A DNA stretch of 64,000 bases from Labrys okinawensis. GTDB lineage: Bacteria > Pseudomonadota > Alphaproteobacteria > Rhizobiales > Labraceae. The notes beneath the pieces were generated by a model. The model searched no databases, had not been told where the DNA came from, and was given only the letters and a program-made list of their open reading frames with translations. Below, piece after piece: positions 27,727 through 36,839 of the stretch. Positions within the stretch are counted from its first letter, which is position 1; every line of letters starts with the position of its first letter. The translations under genes were made by a program, and so were the position numbers. The stretch covers positions 62,001 to 126,000 of the forward strand of contig NZ_PUEJ01000002.1 of NCBI RefSeq assembly GCF_002982075.1, written 5' to 3'.

Positions 27727-28683
27727 TCAGCCTTCGCCGCCGATCTTCTTCCACACCAGGATAGCCGCAGCGAGGTCCTCCAGCGCGCTGCCGATCGACT
27801 TGAACAGCGTCAGCGCTTCGCTGGAAGCGCGGCCGGGATGGCTGCCGCGGGCGAGCCTGGCCAGATCAGCCCTGATATCCTCGGTCCTGACAATGCCGGC
27901 CTTGAGGGCCAGCGCGATGTCGCCGCCCTCGGTCAGTGCACTCGGCGTGTCGATGAACAGATCGCTGGCACGCATGGCCTCGTCATCGGCTTCGCGCATC
28001 TGCAGGTTGAAGGCGCCGACCAGATCCAGATGCATGCCCGGCCGCAGCCAGGCTCCCTTGACCAAGGGCAGATTCGACAGCGTGGCACAGGAAACCAGGT
28101 CGGCCGTGCGCACCGCCCGCTCGAGATCCGGCTCGTAGCGGGCCGCGATCCCCTGCTGCGCCAGTTCCTCCACGAGCTTTTCGGCACGCTCCGCCCGATG
28201 GTTCCAGATCGCCACGTCGCCGATCGGCCTCTGGCTGGCATGGGCGCGGATGAGGAAGGGCGCCAGGGCGCCGGCCCCCACCATGGCAAGGCGGCTGGCA
28301 TCCGGGCGGGCGAGATAGGAGGCGGCGAGCCCCGAGGCAGCGGCGGTACGCCAATGGGTCAGCCGGGTGCCGTCGATCGCGGCCAAGGGCGCTCCGGTTT
28401 CCCCCGACATCAGGACATAGGTGCCGAGCACGGCCGGCAGGCCGCGGGCGCCATTGGCCGGGAATACGTTCACCAGTTTCGTGCCGAGATAGGCGCCCGG
28501 CCCGGGTGCGTCGGCGCTCCAGGACGGCATGATCAGGGCGGTGGCCGCCTCGGAACCATGGCCGATTTCCAGATGCTGGCGCGGCGGCGTGACGAAATCG
28601 GCGGCAAAGGCCGCGCGCAATGCCTCGATCAGGTCGGGAAAGGTCAGGAGGCGATCGATCTCATCGGCCGTGATGACGCGCAT
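27727..28683 (-). CDS. Ornithine cyclodeaminase / mu-crystallin family protein
   Basis: The 318-residue protein has an NAD-binding core with GAGALAPFLIRAHASQRPI and the family blocks RLTHWRTAAASGLAASYLARPD and HLDLVGAFNLQMREADDEA. Members include ornithine cyclodeaminase, alanine dehydrogenase and delta1-pyrroline-2-carboxylate reductase, which cannot be separated here by eye. It converges on ohrR with a 12-base gap. Confidence 0.87.
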   Translation of the reverse strand: MRVITADEIDRLLTFPDLIEALRAAFAADFVTPPRQHLEIGHGSEAATALIMPSWSADAPGPGAYLGTKLVNVFPANGARGLPAVLGTYVLMSGETGAPLAAIDGTRLTHWRTAAASGLAASYLARPDASRLAMVGAGALAPFLIRAHASQRPIGDVAIWNHRAERAEKLVEELAQQGIAARYEPDLERAVRTADLVSCATLSNLPLVKGAWLRPGMHLDLVGAFNLQMREADDEAMRASDLFIDTPSALTEGGDIALALKAGIVRTEDIRADLARLARGSHPGRASSEALTLFKSIGSALEDLAAAILVWKKIGGEG

Positions 28684-28826
28684 GGCTTTCCATCCCAGGC
28701 AACGAAAAGATCCGGGCCGTCGGGCCGGGAGCGCTGATTATAACCGATCCGGTTGCGGGAAACAGGCAGAGCCTGGCGGAAAGCGTTCGAGAGCGGGCGA
28801 GAATATCCGCGCTCCCGGCGACAGGA

Positions 28827-29195
28827 TCAGAACGGCACGCTCGACGGCAGAATGGCATGGCTATCGCGCGACTCGGCCGCGGGGGCGGTCTGGCTGCGCA
28901 GCCGGTCGAGTTCGTTGCGATGGCGTTCCGCCTCGACCTGGGCAATCCGTGCGGCACGGCGGAAACGGCTCTGCTTCAGCCAGACCGTGATTCCGCCGAT
29001 CAGCATGCCGATCACCAGGACCCCGAACAGAATCAGGAACATCGGCAGATGCAGCGTGCTCGCTTCGGCCCCAGGCGCGCTGGGGTCATAGGAGAGTGCG
29101 ACGCCTTCGGCGATCCACTGCTTGTTCGCGATGGCGAAGGCCGCCATCACGATCAAGGCCAGGATCAGGATGAAATAATAGAAGAGGCGCTTCAT
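28827..29195 (-). CDS. LapA-domain inner-membrane protein (DUF1049)
   Basis: The 122-residue protein has two hydrophobic helices (about residues 4-24 and 49-71) followed by a basic, coiled-coil-like tail. The blocks FAIANKQWI and FGVLVIGMLIGGI fit the LapA/DUF1049 family, in which E. coli LapA acts in lipopolysaccharide assembly control. It lies downstream of ihfB on the same strand, with a family A repeat between them. The order sppA-ihfB-lapA is usual in related genomes. Confidence 0.85.
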   Translation of the reverse strand: MKRLFYYFILILALIVMAAFAIANKQWIAEGVALSYDPSAPGAEASTLHLPMFLILFGVLVIGMLIGGITVWLKQSRFRRAARIAQVEAERHRNELDRLRSQTAPAAESRDSHAILPSSVPF

Positions 29196-29217
29196 GGCCT
29201 GCCCCGCTCCGGCATGA

Positions 29218-29323
29218 TCGCAAAGGCGCCCGGCGATTTCCCGGCATCGCGGAGAATCGCAAAGACGCGTCCAGACAAAGAGTTAGAGCAAACAAGCATT
29301 CTCGCCAAGGCGCGCTTTGCTCT
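29218..29323. repeat. Dispersed palindromic repeat, family A, copy 4 (diverged)
   Basis: The right half AATCGCAAAGACGCGTCC and the second stem region ending GCGCGCTTTGCTCT match the family; the left half is altered (ATCGCAAAGGCGCCC). It fills most of the gap between ihfB and lapA. Confidence 0.75.
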
Positions 29324-29326
29324 CGA

Positions 29327-29614
29327 TCAGGCCGTCGGCTTGTTCAGGCGCAGCCGCATGTCCTTGCCGGTCTTGAAGAAGGGCACGAATTTTTCGTCGA
29401 CGGGCACATGCGCGCCGGTGCGCGGATTGCGGCCGATGCGGGCGGGACGCGACTTGACCGAAAAGGCTCCGAAGCCGCGCAACTCGACGCGATCGCCCTT
29501 GGCCATGGCATTGACGATCTCGTCGAGGATGGCGTTGACGATATTCTCGATGTCACGCTGGTAGAGGTGCGGGTTGGCTTCCGCAATCTTCAGAACCAAT
29601 TCGGATTTGATCAT
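29327..29614 (-). CDS. ihfB: Integration host factor subunit beta
   Basis: The 95-residue HU/IHF-family protein starts [21 protein letters not shown]. It contains the DNA-intercalating arm with [25 protein letters not shown], including the family proline. The beta assignment rests on the MIKSEL start and the [10 protein letters not shown] block. It bends DNA and works with IhfA. It is flanked by sppA upstream and lapA downstream on the same strand. Confidence 0.94.
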   Translation of the reverse strand: MIKSELVLKIAEANPHLYQRDIENIVNAILDEIVNAMAKGDRVELRGFGAFSVKSRPARIGRNPRTGAHVPVDEKFVPFFKTGKDMRLRLNKPTA

Positions 29615-29794
29615 TTTCGTTCCCGTCAGTCGCCGGTCTTGTGAAGTTACGTTCGCTCGACGCGAATCGCGTCGAAGCTTCCCTTACAGCATGATGCGGA
29701 TCGAGCCCAAAAGCTCCACCACCCAAATCCTTACTAGCCCAATCCTTGTTGGGCACCCTACGCTGGTCCGGACAGACCGTGGGACACGAGTGCC

Positions 29795-30751
29795 TCAAGG
29801 GTGCCAAACCGAGACAAGCCCGTCAAGCGCGCCCGGAGGCGTTTCGGGTGCCGAGCGGATGGCGTCGCCCAGGCTGGCGAGCCCGACGTTGTCGGCAAGC
29901 CAGGCCAGGCCCGTGCGCGCGAAGGGGAAGGAGGAACTGGTGGAAGGCTTGTCCCAATCCTCGACCGGCAGCGCCTTGAGGCGCGGCTTGTCCTTGCCGA
30001 GCCAAGCGATCGCGGTGGCCTCGTCGCCCATTTCGTCGATGAGCTTGAGGTCGAGCGCCTGCTTGCCGGTGAAGATGCGCCCGTCGGAGACCGCCGCAAG
30101 GCCGGCGTCGTCGAATTTACGCCGGTCCTTCACCAGGTCCTTGAACCAGCCATAGGTGTCGTTGACCACGGAAGCGAGCGCGGCCCGTGCCTCGGGGCTC
30201 GTCGGCGTGAAGCCGTCCGGCGCCGCCTTGAGCGGGGACGACTTCACCGCCTCGACGCTGACGCCGATGGTATCGAGCAGCTTGGAGACATTGGGATATT
30301 GCACCAGCACGCCGATGGAGCCGACCAAAGCCGAGCGCCGGGCTACGATGTGGTCGGTGCCGACGGCGGCCATATAGGCGGCGGACGCCCCGAGGCCATC
30401 GATGAAGGCCACCGTCGGCTTGCTGGCCGAGAGCTTGCGCAGGCCGTCATAGAGCGCCTCGCCGCCCGAGGTCGTCCCCCCGGGCGAGTTGATCCGCACG
30501 ATCACGCCCTCGGCCTGGGACGCGGCAATCTGGTCGAACAGCTTCAGATTGGCGGTCTGGTCGCCGACGAAGCCGTCGAGCTTGATGCGGGCGATATGGG
30601 GGCTGCGATGCTGCAGGGCGCTGTTGCCCGCAATGGCGAAATAGGCCACCACCAGGGTGACGGCCAGGAACAGGAAAGCCAGCACGCGCCAGACGGAAAG
30701 CTTGCGGCGCAGGACACGTCTGTCGACCAGGAGATCGGTCTCTAGGGACAT
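29795..30751 (-). CDS. sppA: Signal peptide peptidase SppA (short form, S49)
   Basis: The 318-residue protein has one N-terminal membrane anchor (VLAFLFLAVTLVVAYFAIAG) and a single S49 protease domain, as in the short bacterial SppA. The active-site region is AFIDGLGASAAYMAAVG with the nucleophile Ser. The dyad Lys is expected further C-terminal, probably in SPEARAALASVVNDTYGWFK or its vicinity. It degrades cleaved signal peptides in the membrane. The start at 30751 has AAGGG upstream. Confidence 0.93.
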   Translation of the reverse strand: MSLETDLLVDRRVLRRKLSVWRVLAFLFLAVTLVVAYFAIAGNSALQHRSPHIARIKLDGFVGDQTANLKLFDQIAASQAEGVIVRINSPGGTTSGGEALYDGLRKLSASKPTVAFIDGLGASAAYMAAVGTDHIVARRSALVGSIGVLVQYPNVSKLLDTIGVSVEAVKSSPLKAAPDGFTPTSPEARAALASVVNDTYGWFKDLVKDRRKFDDAGLAAVSDGRIFTGKQALDLKLIDEMGDEATAIAWLGKDKPRLKALPVEDWDKPSTSSSFPFARTGLAWLADNVGLASLGDAIRSAPETPPGALDGLVSVWHP

Positions 30752-30887
30752 GGAAGTATACCCTTGGGGAAATTGGCGCGAAACCTAGCCGAGCGATCGA
30801 ATGGGGGCAAGGCGGGCGATCGGGGGCGGGGCAATCACGTGAAGCCGTCAGCGTCATCCCCGGCGGGGTTGAAGACCCGGCCCCGAC

Positions 30888-31670
30888 TTACACCAGCATC
30901 ACGAATTTCAGGTCGGGCCGCGTCGTCGGGCTGAGGGTGATCTGCTGGAATTCGAGCGCGCCGCGCGTGGGATGGTTGAAGCGCCGCAGGCCCCCTTCAC
31001 GGCCGATCACGCTGTGGATCGGCCAGGCCTGCGCGAAAAAGGGGCTCCGCGCCGTCAGGCCGCTGACGAGCGCCTGCATCGCCTCTTCCTCGATATGGTG
31101 GCCATAATCGATGCGGAACTCGGCGATCACCCGCCGGGCCCGCCCTTCCCAGTTCTCGATCAGGTCCCGGGCTGCCGGGCTGAGGAAGATATAGGCCAGG
31201 AGGTTGCGGTCATTGTCGCCGTCCAGCCAGCCGCCGAAGAGTTCGGCCGCCTGGGCGTTCCAGCCCAGCGCATTCCAGAGGTGGTCGAGCAGATAGGCCG
31301 GACCGGCGATGGTGTCGAGGGCGGCGAGCAGTGCCGGCGGCGCGGCCGGCTCGGCTTCGGTACTCGCCTGCGGATCGCGCTTGCCGGCGAGATCGAAGAG
31401 ATAGGCACGCTCGGCCGTCGAAAAATTCAGGACATTGGCGAGCCGGCCGAGCGCGTGGGCCGACAGGGAAATGTCCCGCCCCTGCTCCAGCCAGGTGTAC
31501 CAGGTGGTCGACAGGCCGGCGAGCTGGGCCACTTCCTCGCGGCGCAGGCCCGGCGTCCGCCGCCGTGCCCCACCCTGCAGGCCGAAAAGGTCGGGCGTCA
31601 GACGCGACCGCTGCGACCGCAGGAACTCGCCGAGCTGCTGGCGGCGCGCCTGATCCGACTCCGCTGTCAT
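30888..31670 (-). CDS. XRE-family regulator with MmyB-like ligand-binding domain
   Basis: The protein is 260 residues from ATG 31670 (ATG 31682 would add four); the much longer open frame reads antisense through the divergent methyltransferase and is rejected. The helix-turn-helix (TPGLRREEVAQLAGLSTTWYTWLEQGRD) is followed by an MmyB-like domain (LDTIAGPAYLLDHLWNALGWN, later WPIHSVIGREGGLRRFNHPTRG). Such proteins control adjacent divergent enzymes, often dehydrogenases or methyltransferases. Repeated TACCAG/CTGGTA half-sites lie in the shared promoter region. Confidence 0.88.
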   Translation of the reverse strand: MTAESDQARRQQLGEFLRSQRSRLTPDLFGLQGGARRRTPGLRREEVAQLAGLSTTWYTWLEQGRDISLSAHALGRLANVLNFSTAERAYLFDLAGKRDPQASTEAEPAAPPALLAALDTIAGPAYLLDHLWNALGWNAQAAELFGGWLDGDNDRNLLAYIFLSPAARDLIENWEGRARRVIAEFRIDYGHHIEEEAMQALVSGLTARSPFFAQAWPIHSVIGREGGLRRFNHPTRGALEFQQITLSPTTRPDLKFVMLV

Positions 31671-31681
31671 GGCAACTTTCA

Positions 31682-31710
31682 TACCAGGATAAAAAAGGAT
31701 CTGGTACCAG
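31682..31710. promoter_or_regulatory. Candidate operator for the divergent XRE regulator/methyltransferase pair
   Basis: Three half-sites occur in 29 bases: TACCAG at 31682-31687, and the perfect palindrome CTGGTACCAG at 31701-31710, which is two facing half-sites. The position between divergent genes supports an operator for the XRE protein; unproven. Confidence 0.5.
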
Positions 31711-31769
31711 TGTAAGCGAGAACCTAGAGACGTTCCAGAGTGCTTCCAATCATCCCCGGAGAAAGAGCC

Positions 31770-32537
31770 ATGGCCCGATCGGTCACCCTGGAAAACCTGG
31801 TCACGAGCCAATTCGGTTCGCAGGCTGCCGCCTATGTCGCCAGCACGGTTCACGCCAAGGGTGAGGATCTGCGGCTGGTCGCCGAAGCGGTCGCGGCCCG
31901 GCAGCCCTCCCGCGTGCTGGATCTGGGTTGCGGCGGCGGCCATGTCAGCTTCGCGGCCGCGCCGGTGGCGGCCGAGGTCGTGGCTTACGATCTCTCCCCG
32001 GAAATGCTGGCGGCCGTCGCCGAGGAAGCCGCCAGGCGCGGCTTTGCCAACATCGCCACCCAGCAGGGCTCGGTCGAGCGGCTGCCCTTCGCCGACGCCA
32101 GCTTCGACATGGTGCTGAGCCGTTATTCGGCCCATCACTGGGGCGACGTGCCGGCCGCCTTGCGGGAGGCCTTCCGGGTGCTGAAACCGGGCGGTATGCT
32201 GGTGATGGCCGATGCCGTCGCGCCGGCGCGGGCCGTCTGCGACACCTTCCTGCAGGCGTTCGAGATGCTGCGCGATCCCTCGCATGTGCGTGACTATTCG
32301 ATCCGGGAATGGCAGGCGATGCTCGCCGCTGCCGGTTTCACGGTGACGGCGACCACCCCCGGGCACCAGCCCTTGGAATTTTCCTCCTGGATCGCCCGCA
32401 TGCGTACCCCGCCGGTCTTCGTCGAAGCCATCCGCGCCCTGCAGGCGGCGATGTCGGAGGAAGTGCGCGAGCACTTTGCCATCGAGGCGGACGGCTCCTT
32501 CGTCCTCGACAATGCGGTCTTCGTGGCGCAGCGCTAG
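31770..32537 (+). CDS. Class I SAM-dependent methyltransferase
   Basis: Started at ATG 31770 with GGAGAAAG upstream, the protein is 255 residues. SAM-binding motif I is VLDLGCGGGHVSFAAA, followed by the acidic post-II YDLSPEML and the motif DMVLSRYSAHHWGDVPAALREAFRVLKPGG in pieces, typical of the UbiE/Methyltransf_11 group. The substrate is unknown. It is divergent from an XRE regulator likely to control it. Its TAG stop lies inside the left arm of the 272-base inverted element that follows. Confidence 0.9.
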   Translation: MARSVTLENLVTSQFGSQAAAYVASTVHAKGEDLRLVAEAVAARQPSRVLDLGCGGGHVSFAAAPVAAEVVAYDLSPEMLAAVAEEAARRGFANIATQQGSVERLPFADASFDMVLSRYSAHHWGDVPAALREAFRVLKPGGMLVMADAVAPARAVCDTFLQAFEMLRDPSHVRDYSIREWQAMLAAAGFTVTATTPGHQPLEFSSWIARMRTPPVFVEAIRALQAAMSEEVREHFAIEADGSFVLDNAVFVAQR

Positions 32538-32805
32538 GGCGCGTCATCCGCTATGGTTTAGGGTTTGACGGGAGCGATTTTGGCCGAAGAGAAGGAGTTC
32601 GAGGACGCAAGCCTTCCGGCTTGCTACGAAGAACGGCGCGCTCATCGGCCAAAAGCGCCCCGCCGCCAGAGGCGGTGAGGTGAAAAATGGCCAGCTGCAA
32701 CGTCGCTTCGCTTGCCAAGACGAAAGTCTTGGCAGCGCTCACTCCTCCCATCCGACCATTTTTGACCTCATCAAACGCCAAACCATAGCGGATGACGCGC
32801 CCTAG
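32534..32805. repeat. 272-base nested palindromic element with 35-base terminal inverted repeats
   Basis: The arms at 32534-32568 and 32771-32805 match at 33 of 35 positions and start and end with CTAG. Inside lie further facing stems: ATTTTGGCCGA with TCGGCCAAAA, and TGAGGTGAAAAATGG with CCATTTTTGACCTCA-like sequence. No open frame of interest is present. It looks like a miniature inverted-repeat element or very large cruciform, and begins exactly at the upstream stop codon. Confidence 0.8.
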
Positions 32806-32837
32806 CTTTCCGCCCTGTCAGCCGGCGCTCGCCCGCC

Positions 32838-32881
32838 CCTGCGGTATCGGCCCCCTCACTGAGGGGAGCCGATACCGCAGG
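32838..32881. terminator. Hairpin upstream of the second GFA gene
   Basis: A perfect 14-base stem (CCTGCGGTATCGGC and its complement) with an inner CCCCTC/GAGGGG stem spans 32838-32881. No T-run follows, so a factor-independent terminator is uncertain. The remaining sequence to 32985 shows nothing recognisable. Confidence 0.45.
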
Positions 32882-32985
32882 TCTTCTTCAGACCCTCGTT
32901 TCCTGGAAGCCATCTCCCCTAGCGTCGCGCTTAGCTGTAAACTGCGCGGGAAGGCCGCTCGTGTCGTCGGCCCGGGGGGAACGCC

Positions 32986-33396
32986 ATGGCCTTGCTGACC
33001 GGCGGCTGCGAATGCGGGGCGATCCGCTATGAGGCGCGGGAAGCGCCCTTCGATGCCGGCTGGTGCCATTGCCGCATCTGCCAGCGTATTTCCGGCGCGC
33101 CGGCCCAACCCTGGGCGCTGTTTGCCGCCGAGGCCTTCGCCTATGCCAGGGGCGAGCCGCGCGTCTATCATTCCTCCAGCTTCGGGGAACGGCATTTTTG
33201 CGGCGAATGCGGAGCCTCGCTCGGCTTCCGGCTCCGCGAAAATCCCACTGAGATCAGCATCAATGCCGGCACGCTCGACGATCCCTCGCTGGCGGCGCCG
33301 CGCAAGCATATCTGGACCCGCAGCCAGGTTTCCTGGTTTGCCACGGCCGATGATCTGCCAACCTTCCTGGAATACGAGCCGGAAAAGGACGGCTAG
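32986..33396 (+). CDS. GFA-family zinc protein
   Basis: The 136-residue protein has the zinc pattern GGCECGAIRY, WCHCRICQRISG and HFCGECGASLGF, as in the GFA/Mss4-like fold. The start at 32986 follows GGGGGGAACGCC. It is a paralogue-type relative of the protein at 24910-25278 but not closely similar. Activity unknown. Confidence 0.86.
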   Translation: MALLTGGCECGAIRYEAREAPFDAGWCHCRICQRISGAPAQPWALFAAEAFAYARGEPRVYHSSSFGERHFCGECGASLGFRLRENPTEISINAGTLDDPSLAAPRKHIWTRSQVSWFATADDLPTFLEYEPEKDG

Positions 33397-33537
33397 GAAA
33401 GTGCGATTGCGGCGTTACTTGCCGGCTGCGCCATTGCCGCGCCCCCCTCTCCTGTGATATTGCGGCGCAAAATCCGACAGACGATCCCTTTTGAGCGCGG
33501 CCAATGTCCCGGCTGACGCAGGAACCCGGTTTAACCT

Positions 33538-35361
33538 ATGCAACTTCGCAATATCGCCATCATCGCCCACGTCGACCATGGCAAGACCACGCTGGTCGAC
33601 CAGCTGCTGCGGCAGTCCGGCGCCTTCCGCGACAACCAGCGCGTGGCCGAGCGCGTGATGGATTCGAACGATCTCGAAAAGGAACGCGGCATCACCATCC
33701 TGGCCAAGGCCACCTCGGTGGTGTGGAAGGATACCCGCATCAACATCGTCGACACCCCCGGCCACGCCGATTTCGGCGGCGAGGTCGAGCGCATCCTCAA
33801 CATGGTCGATGGCGCCATCGTGCTGGTCGATGCCGCCGAAGGTCCGATGCCCCAGACCAAGTTCGTGGTGGCCAAGGCCCTCAAGATCGGCCTCAAGCCG
33901 ATCGTCGCCATCAACAAGGTCGACAAGCCCGACGCCCGCACCACCGAGGTGATCAACGAGGTGTTCGACCTGTTCGCCGCGCTCGACGCCACCGACGAGC
34001 AGCTCGACTTCCCCATCCTCTACGGTTCGGGCAAGCAGGGCTGGATGGGCACGTCCCCGGAAGCCGACCAGAGCGCCGGCATGGCCCCGCTGTTCGACCT
34101 GGTGCTCAAGCATGTCGCCCAGCCCACCGTCGAGCCCGGCCCCTTCCGCATGCTCGCCACCATCCTGGAAGCCAATCCCTATCTCGGCCGCGTGCTCACC
34201 GGCCGCATCTCCTCCGGCACGCTGAAGCCCAACATGGCGATCAAGGCCCTGTCGCGCGACGGCACGGTGATCGAGCAGGGCCGCGTGTCCAAGGTGCTCG
34301 CCTTCCGCGGCATCGAGCGCCAGCCGGTCGAGGAAGCCGAGGCGGGCGACATCGTCGCCATCGCCGGCCTGACCCAGGGCACCGTGGCCGATACCTTCGC
34401 CGCGCTCGAAGTCACCGAGCCGCTGCAGGCCCAGCCGATCGACCCGCCGACCGTGTCGATGACCTTCACCGTCAACGATTCCCCGCTCGCCGGCACCGAA
34501 GGCGACAAGGTCACCAGCCGCGTCATCCGAGACCGCCTGCTCAAGGAAGCCGAGGGCAATGTCGCGCTGAAGATCGAGGAATCGGCCGACAAGGACTCGT
34601 TCATCGTCTCCGGCCGCGGCGAACTCCAGCTCGCCATCCTCATCGAGGTGATGCGCCGCGAGGGCTTCGAGCTCGGCGTCTCCCGCCCGCGCGTCGTCTT
34701 CCAGAAGAACGAGGCCGGCGAGATCCTCGAGCCGATCGAGGAAGTGGTGATCGACGTCGACGAGGAATTCTCCGGCGCCGTGGTGCAGAAGATGTCGGAG
34801 CGCAAGGCCGAGATGATCGAGATGCGCCCCTCCGGCGGCAACCGCCAGCGCCTGGTCTTCCACGCCCCGACCCGCGGCCTGATCGGCTATCAGAACGAAC
34901 TCTTGACCGACACCAAGGGCACTGCCGTTCTCAACCGCCTGTTCCACGCCTATGCGCCCTATAAGGGCGAGGTGGCCGGCCGCCGCAACGGCGTGCTGAT
35001 CTCCACTGATGCCGGCGAGGCGGTGGCGTACGCGCTGTGGAACCTGGAAGATCGCGGCCCGATGATGATCGAGCCCGGCTGGAAGGTCTATCAGGGCATG
35101 ATCGTGGGCGAACACACCCGCGAGAACGATCTGGAAGTCAACGTGCTCAAGGGCAAGAAGCTCTCCAACGTGCGCGCCGCCGGCAAGGACGAGGCCGTGC
35201 GCCTGACGCCGCCGATCCGCATGACGCTGGAGAAGTCGATCGCATGGATCCAGGATGACGAACTCCTGGAAGTCACGCCGAAGTCGATCCGCTTGCGCAA
35301 GGCCATCCTCGATCCCAACGAGCGCAAGAAGGCCGAACGCGCCAAGGATGCGGCCGCGTAA
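33538..35361 (+). CDS. typA: Translational GTPase TypA/BipA
   Basis: The 607-residue protein is full length. G1 is HVDHGKTT (residues 11-18), G3 [12 protein letters not shown] and G4 NKVDKPDA. Translation-factor domains II, III and V and the BipA-specific C-terminal domain ([16 protein letters not shown]) follow. It binds the ribosome and aids assembly and stress adaptation. A good terminator hairpin lies 24 bases after the stop. Confidence 0.97.
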   Translation: MQLRNIAIIAHVDHGKTTLVDQLLRQSGAFRDNQRVAERVMDSNDLEKERGITILAKATSVVWKDTRINIVDTPGHADFGGEVERILNMVDGAIVLVDAAEGPMPQTKFVVAKALKIGLKPIVAINKVDKPDARTTEVINEVFDLFAALDATDEQLDFPILYGSGKQGWMGTSPEADQSAGMAPLFDLVLKHVAQPTVEPGPFRMLATILEANPYLGRVLTGRISSGTLKPNMAIKALSRDGTVIEQGRVSKVLAFRGIERQPVEEAEAGDIVAIAGLTQGTVADTFAALEVTEPLQAQPIDPPTVSMTFTVNDSPLAGTEGDKVTSRVIRDRLLKEAEGNVALKIEESADKDSFIVSGRGELQLAILIEVMRREGFELGVSRPRVVFQKNEAGEILEPIEEVVIDVDEEFSGAVVQKMSERKAEMIEMRPSGGNRQRLVFHAPTRGLIGYQNELLTDTKGTAVLNRLFHAYAPYKGEVAGRRNGVLISTDAGEAVAYALWNLEDRGPMMIEPGWKVYQGMIVGEHTRENDLEVNVLKGKKLSNVRAAGKDEAVRLTPPIRMTLEKSIAWIQDDELLEVTPKSIRLRKAILDPNERKKAERAKDAAA

Positions 35362-35385
35362 AGGCCAGCCAACGAATTTTGAAGA

Positions 35386-35411
35386 GGGCCGGTCTCAGCA
35401 CCGGCCCTTTT
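35386..35411 (+). terminator. Factor-independent terminator after typA
   Basis: GGGCCGGT and ACCGGCCC form a perfect 8-base stem with a six-base loop (CTCAGC), followed by TTTT. It lies 24 bases after the typA stop. Confidence 0.85.
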
Positions 35412-35494
35412 CATGTTCGACAACGAGGCGGCGTGGCAATCGGCTGGGACCGGGGACGTCCCGTCCCAGGCGCAGCGTATCCTGCGTGAAAAAA

Positions 35495-35565
35495 CCGCCG
35501 GCCCCGGGAGCGTTTTGCGATTTGACGGAATGATGTCAAATCGCAAAGACGCTCAGGGCCGGCGG
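35495..35565. repeat. Long hairpin containing family A stem, copy 5
   Basis: The inner part (35508-35554) is a family A first stem: GAGCGTTTTGCGATTTGAC facing GTCAAATCGCAAAGACGCTC. It is embedded in a second perfect 10-base stem, CCGCCGGCCC at 35495-35504 and GGGCCGGCGG at 35556-35565. The whole could form one 30-base-pair hairpin between the 3' ends of typA and epmA. No gene was found in 35412-35703. Confidence 0.8.
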
Positions 35566-35703
35566 GTGCAATGAGGTCTCTCGCGGATCAAGTTCGTGCC
35601 GCGTCAACGGCATGGAGTGGAAGCTCACAGCTCCTTTTGTCGAGATTGTGGCCTCTGGTACGCCCTATCCCCGTTATTCACAATCCAAAGCGAGGGCCTG
35701 GTA

Positions 35704-36747
35704 CTAGGCGACCGGCGTCCAGATCACTTGGTCGATGCGGCTGGCGCCCGTTGTCAGCATGGCAAGCCGGTCGAAGCCCAGCGCAATGCCGCTGGCCTGC
35801 GGCATGATGGCGAGGGCAGCCAGGAAATCCTCGTCGATCGGGTAGCGCTCGCCATAGACGCGCTCCTTCTCGTCCATCTCGGCTTGGAAGCGGCGGCGCT
35901 GCTCGTCGGGATCGGTCAGCTCGCCGAAGGCATTGGCCAGCTCGACGCCGCAGGCATAGAGCTCGAAGCGCTCCGATACACGCGGATCGTCGGCGGTGCG
36001 GCGGGCCAGCGCCGCCTCCACGCTCGGATAGTCGTGGAGGATGGTGGCTCTGTTATGCCCGAGATGGGGTTCGATCTTCTGCACCAGCACGCCGGAATAG
36101 ATGTCGGACCAGGTGTCGTCCTCGGCCACGCGCAGCCCGGCCCGGCGGGCCGCCGCCGCCAGGGCGCCGCGGTCGCTGCCGCCGTCCCGGTCGAGCGTCG
36201 CCAGCAGATCGATGCCCGCAAAACGTTCGAAGGCTTCGGCCACGCTGAGCCTTTCGGGCTCGGCGAAGGGATCGGTCTCCACGCCGCGATAGCGGAACCG
36301 CTTCAGGCCGCCGGTTTCGGCGGCGAGCACCAGCAGGCGGGCGCAATCCTCCATCAGCACCTGATAGGGCTCGCTGCTGCGGTACCATTCCAGCATGGTG
36401 AATTCGGGCGAATGGGTGGCCGTGCGCTCGCGGTTGCGGAAGACCTTGGCGAAGGTGAACAGGCGCTTTTCCCCCGCCGCCAGCAGCTTCTTGCAGGCGA
36501 ATTCCGGCGAGGTGTGGAGATAGAGCCGACGCACGCTGAGGTCGGCATCGATCAGGTCGGTGGCAAAGGCATGCAGATGCGCCTCATTGCCGGGCGAAAC
36601 CTGCAGGATTGACGTGTCGACCTCGGTGAAATTCTCAGCCGCGAAGAAGCTGCGCAGCGCCGTCATCAGCCGGTTGCGCCCGATCAGGAAGGGCCGGCGA
36701 TCCTGATGGGCCGATGGCTGCCACCAGGGGGTGGGATCGGAAGGCAT
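35704..36747 (-). CDS. epmA: EF-P lysine ligase EpmA (LysRS-like)
   Basis: The 347-residue protein is a stand-alone class II lysyl-tRNA synthetase catalytic domain without the anticodon-binding domain, the hallmark of EpmA (GenX/PoxA). Class II motif 2 is RVFRNRERTATHSPEFTMLEWYR, and the C-terminal motif 3 region is ALGFDRLAML. It attaches (R)-beta-lysine or lysine to elongation factor P. The start has AAGGAG five bases upstream. No epmB or efp is in the window. Confidence 0.92.
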   Translation of the reverse strand: MPSDPTPWWQPSAHQDRRPFLIGRNRLMTALRSFFAAENFTEVDTSILQVSPGNEAHLHAFATDLIDADLSVRRLYLHTSPEFACKKLLAAGEKRLFTFAKVFRNRERTATHSPEFTMLEWYRSSEPYQVLMEDCARLLVLAAETGGLKRFRYRGVETDPFAEPERLSVAEAFERFAGIDLLATLDRDGGSDRGALAAAARRAGLRVAEDDTWSDIYSGVLVQKIEPHLGHNRATILHDYPSVEAALARRTADDPRVSERFELYACGVELANAFGELTDPDEQRRRFQAEMDEKERVYGERYPIDEDFLAALAIMPQASGIALGFDRLAMLTTGASRIDQVIWTPVA

Positions 36748-36839
36748 GGCGGCTCCTTTTGATGGATTGCCTCGCCCCTACGCCAGCCGCGGCAAAACCG
36801 CAATCCGGGTTATGATGTCGCCTCACACCTGATTCGAGC

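Noticed and set aside
31710-32474. Upstream extension of the XRE regulator to 528 codons
   Set aside because: The extra part reads antisense through the methyltransferase, whose SAM motifs are clear.
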